DNA of 12,076 bases from JAISGQ01 sp045536305 (GTDB taxonomy: Bacteria > Bacillota > Clostridia > Oscillospirales > Acutalibacteraceae): assembly GCA_045536305.1 (NCBI GenBank), contig JAZSNH010000056.1, positions 1 through 12,076 on the forward strand, given 5' to 3'. A program made the translations under genes and the position numbers. The first letter of the stretch is position 1. Every line of letters starts with the position of its first letter. Shown piece after piece: positions 1-7,374 of the stretch. The notes below the pieces were generated by a model. It had not been told where the DNA came from and did not search any database. It saw only the letters and a program-made list of their open reading frames with translations.

Positions 1-53
1 AACTGTTTTATGACCACCCGTCCAACTGCAGCCTTTTTTATTTACCATACCTT
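1..53. other. Left-edge non-coding stretch
   Basis: Nothing recognisable. It is AT-rich with a short T run at 35-40 and lies beyond the terminator of the first gene. It may be the 3' flank of a gene to the left. Confidence 0.4.
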
Positions 54-96
54 AAAAAACAGTCTCGCCGCGAAGTACGCGGCGAGACTGTTTTTT
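54..96 (-). terminator. Rho-independent terminator of the surface-protein gene
   Basis: A perfect 19-bp inverted repeat: AAAAAACAGTCTCGCCGCG at 54-72, loop AAGTA at 73-77, and the complementary arm at 78-96. It lies 2 nt beyond the stop codon of the minus-strand gene ending at 99. The A run at 54-59 gives a U tract on the minus strand, and the T run at 91-96 would let it also stop transcription arriving from the left on the plus strand. Confidence 0.93.
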
Positions 97-98
97 AA

Positions 99-2957
99 CT
101 ATCTGCTGTCATTCATTATTTCATAATCGATATTCGGATCGCCGCCGATCATGTTTTCTCCAAACACTGCGTCGGTGCCAAAGGGTGTCATGCCGTCCTG
201 TATTATGGGATACGGCTGATTTTCCTGCATCATTCCCTGAGGCATAGCTCCAAACTGACCTGCCATGCCCGCATTCTGCTGTCTTTGCTGACGCAGGCTT
301 TGCTTGAGCATTCGCTTCTTTCTGTCGGTTTCGACCTTTGAAACTCTGTATGCAAAATAGGGCATCATTATGAGCGCAACAGCCGCAGCGGCGACAACAA
401 GACCTATGCAGACCCATACATTCCACGCAAAGTCTTCGTTTTCTTCGGCAGCATCAGTACCCGAGACCACCGAGTCATCTGCTGCTTCAAAATCAGGCGC
501 GGTGTCTGCTGCGACCTCCTTTATGCCCGAATTACCCGGGTCAAGTATCACCTCAAGCACAGACGAGCCCGCCGTGCCCTTGAGCTTCGCTCCCGGTGCA
601 GCTTCTATTTCTGACCAGGTTTTTGTTCCGTTCTCACCCGATATCTCAATCCATACATTTCCGCCCAGTATCTCAAGATTTATCTTTGCGCTTTCATCGC
701 TGACCAATACAGATTTCACCGAATCGCCATACATAAGTGCGCTCTGTGCGTTTCCGCTGAAGGAAAAGCGGTTTTCCGAAAGTATTATCGTCTGGTCGTC
801 GGTCTGCACCGTCAGATCCACATCGCCCGAAACATTGATCTCAACAGGCTTGTTTTCCGTCTTCTGAGCAGTTCTTGTTATCTCCTTTGATACACCGTCG
901 GCAAAACCGGAATTATCTGCCTTGCCCGAAAGAATATTGCACACAAGTGTGATGCTGTCTTCCGCCGCAGCAAGCTCTGCGGTGCCGGTTTCCTCGATAA
1001 TATACGGCGGACGGGCAGATTTGAAATTCATCGCCGCACTGTCAAGCCCGGTAAGCCCGTCACCGTTGAAGGATGTGACCACTCTTGATATCTCACCGTC
1101 TTCGACCACAGAATATTCGATCGTCGGCACTCCTGTGCCTGCCACAATATAAGCTCCGCCAAATTCGCCGCTCTGTATCAGATCGTAAACATCCTTGAGC
1201 GCCGCGCTGTCCGTTTCCTTTATATGGCTGCTCTGAACGCCGACATTTTCGAGTGCATCCTTCCTCGAAAGAGCATTCGTCATTTTTCCTGTAAAGCTTA
1301 TTCCTCCAACACCGGGTTTTTCGGGAACAAGAGAATAAAGCGCAGGGAGTGACGCGGTACTTTTATTAAGATTTCCCCTGACAGCGTCAGCGCCCTGTGA
1401 AAGCATTCCCGATTTCAGGATATAAAATGCCTTTTCTGTTCCGTAGAAGGGAGTTCCGAGTGTGATAAGCTTTGAAACGGAATCCGCTCCGTTTTTATCG
1501 ATGTAGTAGCATGCCACAAGTCCACCTGTATTATGGCCTATCAGCGACACCTCGCTCCAGCCGCCGTCCTTGATGAGCTTTTCAAGTCCGCTCACAGCAT
1601 CGGCTGCGCTGTAACGCCAATCCCATTCGTAAAACACCACATCGCTGTCCGAGCATGTCTCTGCCGCTCTTTCAAGGAGCGTCTTGTATGTATCGGCTGT
1701 TCCGTAATCACTGCCTGCGATTTTGACGGTCGTCTTGTTCGCCGCAACATTGCTCAAGTTAAGCTCGGTGTATACGCCCGATTTATTCGCCCACAAAGCA
1801 TTAGTGCTGCTGTCGGAAAGCATTGAGCCTCCGAGTCCTGCAATAACTATTACGGCTTTTTGTACCTTTCCGTTATTATTTTCCGATAAGGGAGCCTTAT
1901 CGCCCCATTCGATAATAAAGCTTATGTGACTGCCTATCGCCTTTCCCGTCGTCCATTCATCGGAACCGTTACCCATCATCATATATGTCTTTCCGTCGGT
2001 ATCCGCTTCCTGTCTTCCCCAGTTCATATACAGCGCAGTTTCACCGTTCTGCCATTGAAAATCGCCGTCTGCGCCGCTGTTTGACATTCCGAGATATGCG
2101 CTCTTGTTGCCGAGTGAGCGCAGATAATCCGCGATAAATTTATTTTCTGTCTCAGAGCCTATCGTTGCAAGATATCCCCCCTGCATCTCACACCATGTTG
2201 CCGCCTGCTGCCATGAAAACTGCATGGTCACATACAGGTAGTTGTGTCCGAGATACGACTTGGATTTTCTGAGAAGCTCCTGTGCATTCGCGGAAATATC
2301 GGTTGTCGATGTGTTTTCCTGATTCTGAGTACCGCCCTGTCCGCTGCCGTTCTGATCACCGCCGTTCTGATTCTGTTCGGGAACTGTCACTGCGGGAACA
2401 GATGCGCCATGCTCGCATATAGCGGCATTTCCAAGGACAAAGGCTGTCTTATCCTCGTTCGGAGCGGTGTCTCCCAATCTGACCGTGACTTCCTTTGCAC
2501 CGACAATATCGGCCTCTATCTTTACAGGGTATGTCGATGCAGGGGTCAGTATCTGAGTAAACACTGCGTTTTCGTCGCTGAAAACCTCAAGCTTTACCGC
2601 GTAATTCGTCTTATTTTCGCTGGAATTGTCAAGGTCAACATACGCCTCAAATTTATTTGCAGTGTTTTTGACCTCGTAGGTAAGTGTCACAAAGCTTGCC
2701 CCGTCATCGCTGTCACGCGTAAAAAGCACTCTGATGCCATTGTCGTAGGAGGCTCCGCTTTTGCCCGATATCGCACCCGAGGCGGTCACAGCGCTGTATG
2801 AGCTGCTGCCCGAATCCTTGAGCACACCCTTTGGCTCCATTGTATTAAGATAATCTATCGACTGTGCATGCACAGATATGCCCGTATCAAAAAATACAGA
2901 CAGTAATATAGCGAGCAAACACAACAGTGCGTAGAGTTTTATTCTTGTTTTATTCAT
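99..2957 (-). CDS. Membrane-anchored surface protein: NPCBM-like, C-type lectin-like and LCAT-type pseudo-hydrolase domains
   Basis: Predicted 952-aa exported protein. The start chosen is ATG at 2957, because AAAGGAG (2967-2973) lies 9 nt upstream and a hydrophobic signal peptide follows (residues 7-31, probable cleavage VHA|Q). The open frame extends 23 codons further upstream without such support. Residues about 35-185 resemble an NPCBM-type beta-sandwich (tentative). A Gln/Gly/Asn-rich linker follows. Residues about 230-350 are a C-type-lectin-like domain (SWQQAATWC, GGYLATIGSETENKFI, AYLG, FIIEWG). Residues about 367-675 are an LCAT-type alpha/beta hydrolase (IAGLGGSML, LITLGTPFYGTEKAF, NGDGLTG). 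The nucleophile elbow reads GHNTGG, with Asn476 where Ser is expected. Asp633 is kept, but no His is seen near 655-660. A beta-rich acidic stretch, a membrane helix (about 843-868) and a Gln/Met-rich cytoplasmic tail follow. Substrate is unknown; carbohydrate or surface-polymer binding is an inference. Confidence 0.9.
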   Translation of the reverse strand: MNKTRIKLYALLCLLAILLSVFFDTGISVHAQSIDYLNTMEPKGVLKDSGSSSYSAVTASGAISGKSGASYDNGIRVLFTRDSDDGASFVTLTYEVKNTANKFEAYVDLDNSSENKTNYAVKLEVFSDENAVFTQILTPASTYPVKIEADIVGAKEVTVRLGDTAPNEDKTAFVLGNAAICEHGASVPAVTVPEQNQNGGDQNGSGQGGTQNQENTSTTDISANAQELLRKSKSYLGHNYLYVTMQFSWQQAATWCEMQGGYLATIGSETENKFIADYLRSLGNKSAYLGMSNSGADGDFQWQNGETALYMNWGRQEADTDGKTYMMMGNGSDEWTTGKAIGSHISFIIEWGDKAPLSENNNGKVQKAVIVIAGLGGSMLSDSSTNALWANKSGVYTELNLSNVAANKTTVKIAGSDYGTADTYKTLLERAAETCSDSDVVFYEWDWRYSAADAVSGLEKLIKDGGWSEVSLIGHNTGGLVACYYIDKNGADSVSKLITLGTPFYGTEKAFYILKSGMLSQGADAVRGNLNKSTASLPALYSLVPEKPGVGGISFTGKMTNALSRKDALENVGVQSSHIKETDSAALKDVYDLIQSGEFGGAYIVAGTGVPTIEYSVVEDGEISRVVTSFNGDGLTGLDSAAMNFKSARPPYIIEETGTAELAAAEDSITLVCNILSGKADNSGFADGVSKEITRTAQKTENKPVEINVSGDVDLTVQTDDQTIILSENRFSFSGNAQSALMYGDSVKSVLVSDESAKINLEILGGNVWIEISGENGTKTWSEIEAAPGAKLKGTAGSSVLEVILDPGNSGIKEVAADTAPDFEAADDSVVSGTDAAEENEDFAWNVWVCIGLVVAAAAVALIMMPYFAYRVSKVETDRKKRMLKQSLRQQRQQNAGMAGQFGAMPQGMMQENQPYPIIQDGMTPFGTDAVFGENMIGGDPNIDYEIMNDSR

Positions 2958-2966
2958 TCGGCAAAA

Positions 2967-3026
2967 CTCCTTTCTGCCGTAAAATTCTTCACAAAGTATT
3001 TTACCATACTTTTCCCTTCCAATCAA
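2967..3026 (-). promoter_or_regulatory. SigA-type promoter and ribosome site of the lectin/pseudo-hydrolase gene
   Basis: On the minus strand, TTGATT (plus-strand 3021-3026) and TAAAAT (2998-3003) are separated by 17 nt. AAAGGAG at 2967-2973 lies 9 nt before the ATG at 2957. The implied 5' leader is about 35 nt. Match to consensus is good but not perfect. Confidence 0.65.
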
Positions 3027-3108
3027 GATAAAACAAAGCGCTCAGGAAGCCCTGCCTCAAATTAAAAATTTATATACAATTGTTATACCGAAAATTCATT
3101 TATTTGCC

Positions 3109-3160
3109 TTGAAATGTATACTCGCTTCGTGATAAAATTACAAAAGCGAAAAAATCGGAG
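3109..3160 (+). promoter_or_regulatory. Probable promoter and ribosome site of the TIR gene
   Basis: TTGAAA at 3109-3114, then GATAAA at 3131-3136 with a 16-nt spacer, followed by GGAG at 3157-3160, 10 nt before a TTG start at 3171. The divergent promoter of the left-hand gene lies about 80 bp away, so one regulator could touch both. The -10 is only a 4/6 match. Confidence 0.5.
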
Positions 3161-3170
3161 TTGGTAGAAT

Positions 3171-5147
3171 TTGAGCTATGTAACTATACCTTCCTATGAA
3201 GGCAGTCAGCCATTTATATATGTCTATTATGCAGAGGATGACACCCGTCTTGCTCTGCCTGTGCTCGCACGCCTTTACAACGAAGGGCTCAGAATGTGGT
3301 CCTGGAACGGCTGCGCCGCTCCTACAGATATACGCGCCTCTCAGCGTATTTCCTCCTGTGCCGCTCTGCTCATTTTCCTTTCCGATAATCTCAGCCGCGA
3401 TATTGACCGTGAATATTTTGAGGCAATGGAAGCGCTTCGCTGCAACAAGGTCAAATATTTTATCCGCCTTTCCGATGTTGAGCTTCCCTTCGACTGGGGA
3501 AAATCGGATACCAATATCGTAATAGATTATGTGCGAAGCAATGAAGCCGCATTCTGGCTTTCTATATACGACAGCGACATTCTGGAGCGCTGCCGCGGCT
3601 CATGGCCCTCTCAGCCTGTAAAAGCAGGTCTGTCGGCCTTTGATGCAATCGACAGCAGTGAGCTTTCGGACGAATATTCCTCTATTCTGAAGATCATCGG
3701 CGACTCTCCCGCTCTCGACCGCTCCGGCGTACCTATCAACGCCGAGGATATTGCGCTTTTTGCAGGCGCCGGCGATAACAGCGGCGAGCCTTACGCCGAA
3801 AAAAACGATGCATCACAGCCCGCAATGCATATTGACGATCTTAACAGCAAAAGCATCCGCGACCTTTTCGGAATGCTCGATGAGATATCCGTATCTACCC
3901 GTCAAAGGGCAGAGGAGCTTCAGCAGTCTGCCGAAAAACGCCGCCTGGAACAGCAAAAAGCAGCTATGTCGGCCGCTTCACTGCCCTTCCAGCACGATGT
4001 TGTTCGTACCGCCCACTCCGATGAACCTCCCGTTCCCGCCCTGAGCTTTACTCTTTCCGCTCAGGCTATCGAAGAAGCCGCAGCAGAAATGTTCGGCGCA
4101 AATATTATCAGCGAATCCTACTCTGTTGAAATATACGAAGAAGAGCAGGCCGAGCTTTCAAAAGAAACCGATGAGATAATAATTATAGATCCTTCAGAGA
4201 CTTCGGACGCAAGTACGCCTGAGCTTTCCGAAACTGCCTTTGAGGAGTTTATCGACGACCTCACAGGTACACATATCCGCACTGTGACAGAAGAGGACAG
4301 CATAAATTCCGAAAACACCGTTTCCGATGAACCTCAAAAAGCTGACGACAATGCTTTTATCCCTCTTTTTACCCAAGCGAAAACCGTGGATATTAAAGAG
4401 GAAAAAACTCTTCCGCCTCCTGCCAGCGGCAGTCTGACTGGCTTTACTCTGCCCGATGACAATTATATCACCACCGTGCATCTTGTACACGAGGATGAAC
4501 CGTCGCCGCCTCAGAGCGCGGCAGAACGCGCCGCTGCTGCCGAACAAAGCAGAAAGCAGTTTGAATCCGCGCTCGAAAATGCCGCCTACAAGGTGACCGG
4601 CAGGATAATCGCGCGCCACAGCAAGGGTATTCACAGTGTCGGCCTCAAGGTCAAAAAGCCCGAATCGACTGTAAAGCGCGCTCCAAAGATCGTAAAGGTC
4701 AAGGCTGAGTCCTCTGCAAGGAATATCCCGAAAAAGGAAGCCCTGCCGACACCGCCTCCGAGCCGTGTACAGCGCAGGAAAAACAGACACCGCAAAGGTG
4801 CGGCCGCCGAGAAAGAGGCAATGCCGACAGTTGAGGAAAATCGCCGTATCAGCGTCGTTCCCGACCCTGTACGAGTCGTACCGTCTGCAGAAAAGGCTCC
4901 TGCCGCAGTGCCCTCTGAGCCTGTCGTGCCGCCTGTATCTCCGAACCCCACCCGGCCTTCCGAAGAAGCTGTCGTTTCTCAGTCTGCCGACACCGCATCG
5001 TCAGCTCAGAAAAATGTCCGAAAGAAGCGCCATCCGCACAACTCCTCAGGGTTGATGGGAGTGCTTCGTCAGCTTCGCTCTCAGCAGAGCACCCAGCCGG
5101 AAACCGAGCCGTCAGAACCGACGGCGGAAGAGACCGAACAGGATTAA
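3171..5147 (+). CDS. TIR-domain protein with long disordered C-terminal tail
   Basis: 658 aa from a TTG start at 3171, preceded by GGAG 10 nt upstream. No ATG gives the whole domain. Residues about 14-135 fit a bacterial TIR fold: strand PFIYVYYAEDD, helix LALPVLARLYNEGLRMW, then IRASQRISSCAALLIFLSDN and the helix REYFEAMEAL. In TIR NADases a catalytic Glu sits on the helix after the S-x-N segment. Glu84 is best placed here, though Glu81 and Glu87 are near, so activity is uncertain. The remaining ~520 residues look intrinsically disordered: a Gln/Glu/Arg coiled-coil-like stretch (about 240-265), long acidic Ser/Thr/Glu segments, a Lys/Arg-rich patch (about 480-550) and a Pro/Ala/Ser/Glu-rich end. 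There is no signal peptide or membrane helix, so it should be cytosolic. It stands alone with its own terminator. Role (NAD signalling, scaffolding or defence) is unknown. Confidence 0.85.
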   Translation: MSYVTIPSYEGSQPFIYVYYAEDDTRLALPVLARLYNEGLRMWSWNGCAAPTDIRASQRISSCAALLIFLSDNLSRDIDREYFEAMEALRCNKVKYFIRLSDVELPFDWGKSDTNIVIDYVRSNEAAFWLSIYDSDILERCRGSWPSQPVKAGLSAFDAIDSSELSDEYSSILKIIGDSPALDRSGVPINAEDIALFAGAGDNSGEPYAEKNDASQPAMHIDDLNSKSIRDLFGMLDEISVSTRQRAEELQQSAEKRRLEQQKAAMSAASLPFQHDVVRTAHSDEPPVPALSFTLSAQAIEEAAAEMFGANIISESYSVEIYEEEQAELSKETDEIIIIDPSETSDASTPELSETAFEEFIDDLTGTHIRTVTEEDSINSENTVSDEPQKADDNAFIPLFTQAKTVDIKEEKTLPPPASGSLTGFTLPDDNYITTVHLVHEDEPSPPQSAAERAAAAEQSRKQFESALENAAYKVTGRIIARHSKGIHSVGLKVKKPESTVKRAPKIVKVKAESSARNIPKKEALPTPPPSRVQRRKNRHRKGAAAEKEAMPTVEENRRISVVPDPVRVVPSAEKAPAAVPSEPVVPPVSPNPTRPSEEAVVSQSADTASSAQKNVRKKRHPHNSSGLMGVLRQLRSQQSTQPETEPSEPTAEETEQD

Positions 5148-5185
5148 AAGGTACTGTGCACAAAAATTGTGCACAGTACCTTTTT
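5146..5185 (+). terminator. Rho-independent terminator after the TIR gene
   Basis: An 18-bp perfect inverted repeat (5146-5163 with 5167-5184) around a 3-nt A loop, core GGTACTGTGCAC, followed by a T run at 5181-5185. It starts inside the TAA stop codon and ends the TIR transcript. Confidence 0.92.
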
Positions 5186-5257
5186 CATTTCTCCACCGCA
5201 GGCCTGCACGCCTTTGTGTCGCTCGGTTTTCATTTTCGTAAAATTTTTGTTACCACC

Positions 5258-5299
5258 TTGCACAAACGTAAAAATTATAATATTATCTATAATAGGAGG
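5258..5299 (+). promoter_or_regulatory. SigA-type promoter and ribosome site of the XRE-kinase-TraB operon
   Basis: TTGCAC at 5258-5263, a 17-nt AT-rich spacer, then TATTAT at 5281-5286. A full AGGAGG at 5294-5299 sits 8 nt before the ATG at 5308. The -10 is close to the ribosome site, so the leader is very short, about 15 nt. The XRE product may act on this promoter, but no clear dyad operator was found. Confidence 0.7.
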
Positions 5300-5307
5300 C
5301 GGTAAGC

Positions 5308-5649
5308 ATGGAAATAAATGAGCTTATAAAATCGCGTAGGCTCGAACTGCATCTTACGCTGAAGCAGGTAGCAGATGCTGCAGGCGTCAGCGAGGCTACC
5401 GTTTCACGCTGGGAAAGCGGCTCGATCGGCAACATGCGCCGTGACAGAATAGTTGCCCTTTCAAACATACTGCGCCTCTCCCCCGCAGAGCTTGCGGGCG
5501 GTGTCCCTCAGGAGAGCATAGACACCGTTTTTTCCCGTTACGGCCTGACCGACAGTGAGTGCCTGCTTATCGAGCGCGTACTGCGTCTTGAGCCGTACAA
5601 GCGTGAAATTGCCCTGAAAATGCTCGCCGCGCTTTCGGACGAACAGTAA
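5308..5649 (+). CDS. XRE-family helix-turn-helix transcriptional regulator
   Basis: 113 aa starting at ATG 5308 behind AGGAGG. Residues about 5-60 form a Cro/CI-type HTH. The recognition region is LKQVADAAGVSEATVSRWESG (about 18-38) and the continuation is IVALSNILRLSPAELAGG, the usual end of an HTH_3 domain. The C-terminal ~50 residues (DTVFSRYGLTDSECLLIERV and following) are helical and may mediate dimerisation. No sensor domain is recognisable. The downstream kinase gene begins 30 nt after its stop and no terminator intervenes, so it is probably the first gene of a three-gene operon and may be autoregulatory. Its targets cannot be read from the sequence. Confidence 0.9.
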   Translation: MEINELIKSRRLELHLTLKQVADAAGVSEATVSRWESGSIGNMRRDRIVALSNILRLSPAELAGGVPQESIDTVFSRYGLTDSECLLIERVLRLEPYKREIALKMLAALSDEQ

Positions 5650-5679
5650 ACCGAATTTTTTAAAGGAGTACATTTGATT

Positions 5680-6288
5680 ATGAAAAAGAGAATAATAACC
5701 GTCAGCAGACAATTCGGCAGCGGCGGCAGAACAATAGCAAAAAAAATCGCCGCCGATCTCGGCATAGCCTATTATGACAAGGAGCTTGTTTCAAAGATAG
5801 CAAAGGAAACAGGCTTTTCTGAGGAATATATTGAGGAGATGGGTCAGTATGCATTCTCAAGAAGAAGCTTCCTTTTCTCTCTCGCTGTTACAAATTCCTA
5901 CACTCATAATCCCGGTGAGCTGTCTGTTCCCGACAAGATCTATATAATGCAGAACAATATCATCAATGAGCTTGCCGAAAAGGGCGACTGCGTTATCGTG
6001 GGACGCTGCTCCGACTATATTCTCAGAGAACGTGAGGACTGCCTGCACACCTTCTTCTTTGCGGATATGGCATTCCGCGCAAATCACATCGTCGAATACT
6101 ACGGCGAAACGGATGTGCCTGCCGAAAAGCGCGTAAAGGAAAAGGACGATAAAAGAAAGGTTTATTACCGCCATTACACAGGCCGCGAATGGGGCGATCT
6201 GAAAAACTATCATGTGTCCTTTAATTCAGGCGTCATCGGTCTTGATGCCTGTGCAGACGCTGTTGTAAATATTGTAAAAAACAGCTGA
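5680..6288 (+). CDS. Cytidylate kinase-like family protein (P-loop nucleotide kinase)
   Basis: 202 aa from ATG 5680, with AAAGGAG at 5662-5668 (11-nt spacing). A TTG at 5674 in the same frame, 5 nt from the ribosome site, would add two residues and cannot be excluded. The opening ITVSRQFGSGGRTIAKKIA is a Walker A-like P-loop typical of the cytidylate kinase-like family (PF13189), followed by LGIAYYDKELVSKIAKETG. The C-terminal VKEKDDKRKVYYRHYTG resembles the family's Arg/Lys-rich LID segment, and YHVSFNSGVIGLD is also characteristic. The protein is cytosolic and presumably transfers phosphate from ATP to a nucleotide or other small substrate. It is distinct from the housekeeping Cmk, and its real substrate is not established. 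It sits between the XRE regulator and the TraB lipoprotein, with short gaps on both sides. Confidence 0.88.
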   Translation: MKKRIITVSRQFGSGGRTIAKKIAADLGIAYYDKELVSKIAKETGFSEEYIEEMGQYAFSRRSFLFSLAVTNSYTHNPGELSVPDKIYIMQNNIINELAEKGDCVIVGRCSDYILREREDCLHTFFFADMAFRANHIVEYYGETDVPAEKRVKEKDDKRKVYYRHYTGREWGDLKNYHVSFNSGVIGLDACADAVVNIVKNS

Positions 6289-6319
6289 GTATAAATTTAT
6301 TAAATCAAGGGGATAAAAA

Positions 6320-7321
6320 ATGAAGCTCAAAAATATTTTATCTGTTCTGCTGGCTCTTGTTATATGCCTTACCTTTACCGGATGCGACTTTTCAATGCTT
6401 CTTCCCGAGAGCACCGTCAGCGGCGCCGATCTGATAGTAAGCTCTTCCGACAGCTCTGAAAGCAGTGAAATATCCGCTTCATCGCCGCTTCTTTACAAGG
6501 CAACCGACTCCGACGGCAATACCGTCTGGCTTTTTGGCTCGATCCACGTTGGTCGGAACGACTTCTATCCTCTGCCCGACTATGTTATGGACGCCTATGA
6601 AAACAGCGACGCTCTCGCTGTGGAGGTCGATATCATAGCCTTTGAGAAGGATTTTATAGGTCAGATGAACGCTTTGCAGAAGCTTATTTTTACCGACGGC
6701 ACCACAATCAGAGATTATGTTCCCGAAGATACCTACAATAAGGCCGCGCAAATACTCAAGGAAAACAACCTTTATAATTCTGCTCTCGATTATTATATGC
6801 CGTCTCTTTGGTCGAATTTTATAGATAACTGCGCCTACATGCAGCTTGATGTCGATATGAACAGCGGCATCGACCGTTATCTGCTTGAAACCGCAAAGAA
6901 TAGCGGCAAGGAAATACTTGAGATCGAATCGGCAGAGCTTCAATACGGTGTTCTCGGCGGCTTTTCCGACAAGCTGCAGCTTTTTCTGCTCGAATCCTCT
7001 GTCGAAGCCTACGGAGAAATAGAGCTGATGGGTGAGGATATCGATAAAATGCTCGATCTTTGGGCATCCGGCAATGAAAAGGAATTTGCCGAATATCTCA
7101 GCGAATCCGAGATCGAAGACGAAGAAGAAAAGCGTCTTTACGAAGAGTATAATCAGGGTCTTATCACAGAGCGCAATGCTAAAATGACAGATTACGCCGA
7201 AAAAGCTCTTAAATCAGGCAAGGAGATATTTATCTGTGTCGGTGCCGCTCATGTTGTGGGCGACGGTGCAATAGCACAGGAGCTTAAATCACGAGGCTAC
7301 AATGTCGAAGCTGTAAACTGA
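6320..7321 (+). CDS. TraB/GumN-family lipoprotein
   Basis: 333 aa from ATG 6320, with AAGGGG at 6307-6312 (7-nt spacing). Residues 1-22 form a lipoprotein signal peptide ending in lipobox F-T-G-C, so Cys22 should be lipidated. A Ser-rich linker (about 40-56) follows. The remainder is a TraB/GumN domain (PF01963). It has the two G-x-x-H motifs of the TIKI/TraB superfamily, GSIH ending at His76 and GAAH ending at His311, with conserved acidic AVEVD between them. Further family hallmarks are GIDRYLLETAKNSGKEILEIESAE and ITERNAKM. TIKI members of this superfamily are metalloproteases, but bacterial GumN-like proteins are mostly uncharacterised, so peptidase activity is only an inference. It should be displayed on the outer face of the membrane. 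Last gene of the operon starting at 5308, ending 17 nt before a strong terminator. Confidence 0.92.
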   Translation: MKLKNILSVLLALVICLTFTGCDFSMLLPESTVSGADLIVSSSDSSESSEISASSPLLYKATDSDGNTVWLFGSIHVGRNDFYPLPDYVMDAYENSDALAVEVDIIAFEKDFIGQMNALQKLIFTDGTTIRDYVPEDTYNKAAQILKENNLYNSALDYYMPSLWSNFIDNCAYMQLDVDMNSGIDRYLLETAKNSGKEILEIESAELQYGVLGGFSDKLQLFLLESSVEAYGEIELMGEDIDKMLDLWASGNEKEFAEYLSESEIEDEEEKRLYEEYNQGLITERNAKMTDYAEKALKSGKEIFICVGAAHVVGDGAIAQELKSRGYNVEAVN

Positions 7322-7338
7322 ATTTATTTTATTAAACG

Positions 7339-7369
7339 AAAAGGTTCCCTCTGAAAGGGAACCTTTTTT
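7339..7369. terminator. Bidirectional terminator between converging operons
   Basis: A 12-bp perfect stem, AAAAGGTTCCCT (7339-7350) and its complement (7356-7367), with loop CTGAA and a six-T tail at 7364-7369. It lies 17 nt after the TraB stop and 5 nt after the minus-strand Lgt-family stop. The A run at 7339-7342 gives a U tract on the minus strand as well. Confidence 0.92.
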
Positions 7370-7374
7370 GTATT

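Noticed and set aside
2244..2801. A 185-codon open frame on the plus strand inside the surface-protein gene
   Set aside because: Opposite to the lectin/NPCBM-like coding sequence; random-looking Cys-rich translation without a family.
3076..3083. Palindrome ACAATTGT between the divergent promoters
   Set aside because: Only 8 bp in AT-rich DNA with no second copy; too short to claim an operator.
4194..4790. A 198-codon open frame on the minus strand inside the TIR gene
   Set aside because: Antisense shadow of a coding frame with biased composition; no domain, and the TIR frame has start, ribosome site and terminator.
5680..6288. Housekeeping cytidylate kinase (cmk)
   Set aside because: The motifs fit the separate cytidylate kinase-like family (GSGGRTIAK start, VYYRHYTG LID) rather than Cmk, and no rpsA or other usual cmk neighbour is present.
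3171..7321. Defence island interpretation around the TIR gene
   Set aside because: No nuclease, restriction, CBASS, Thoeris ThsA-like or helicase gene is present beside it, and no mobile-element signature was seen.
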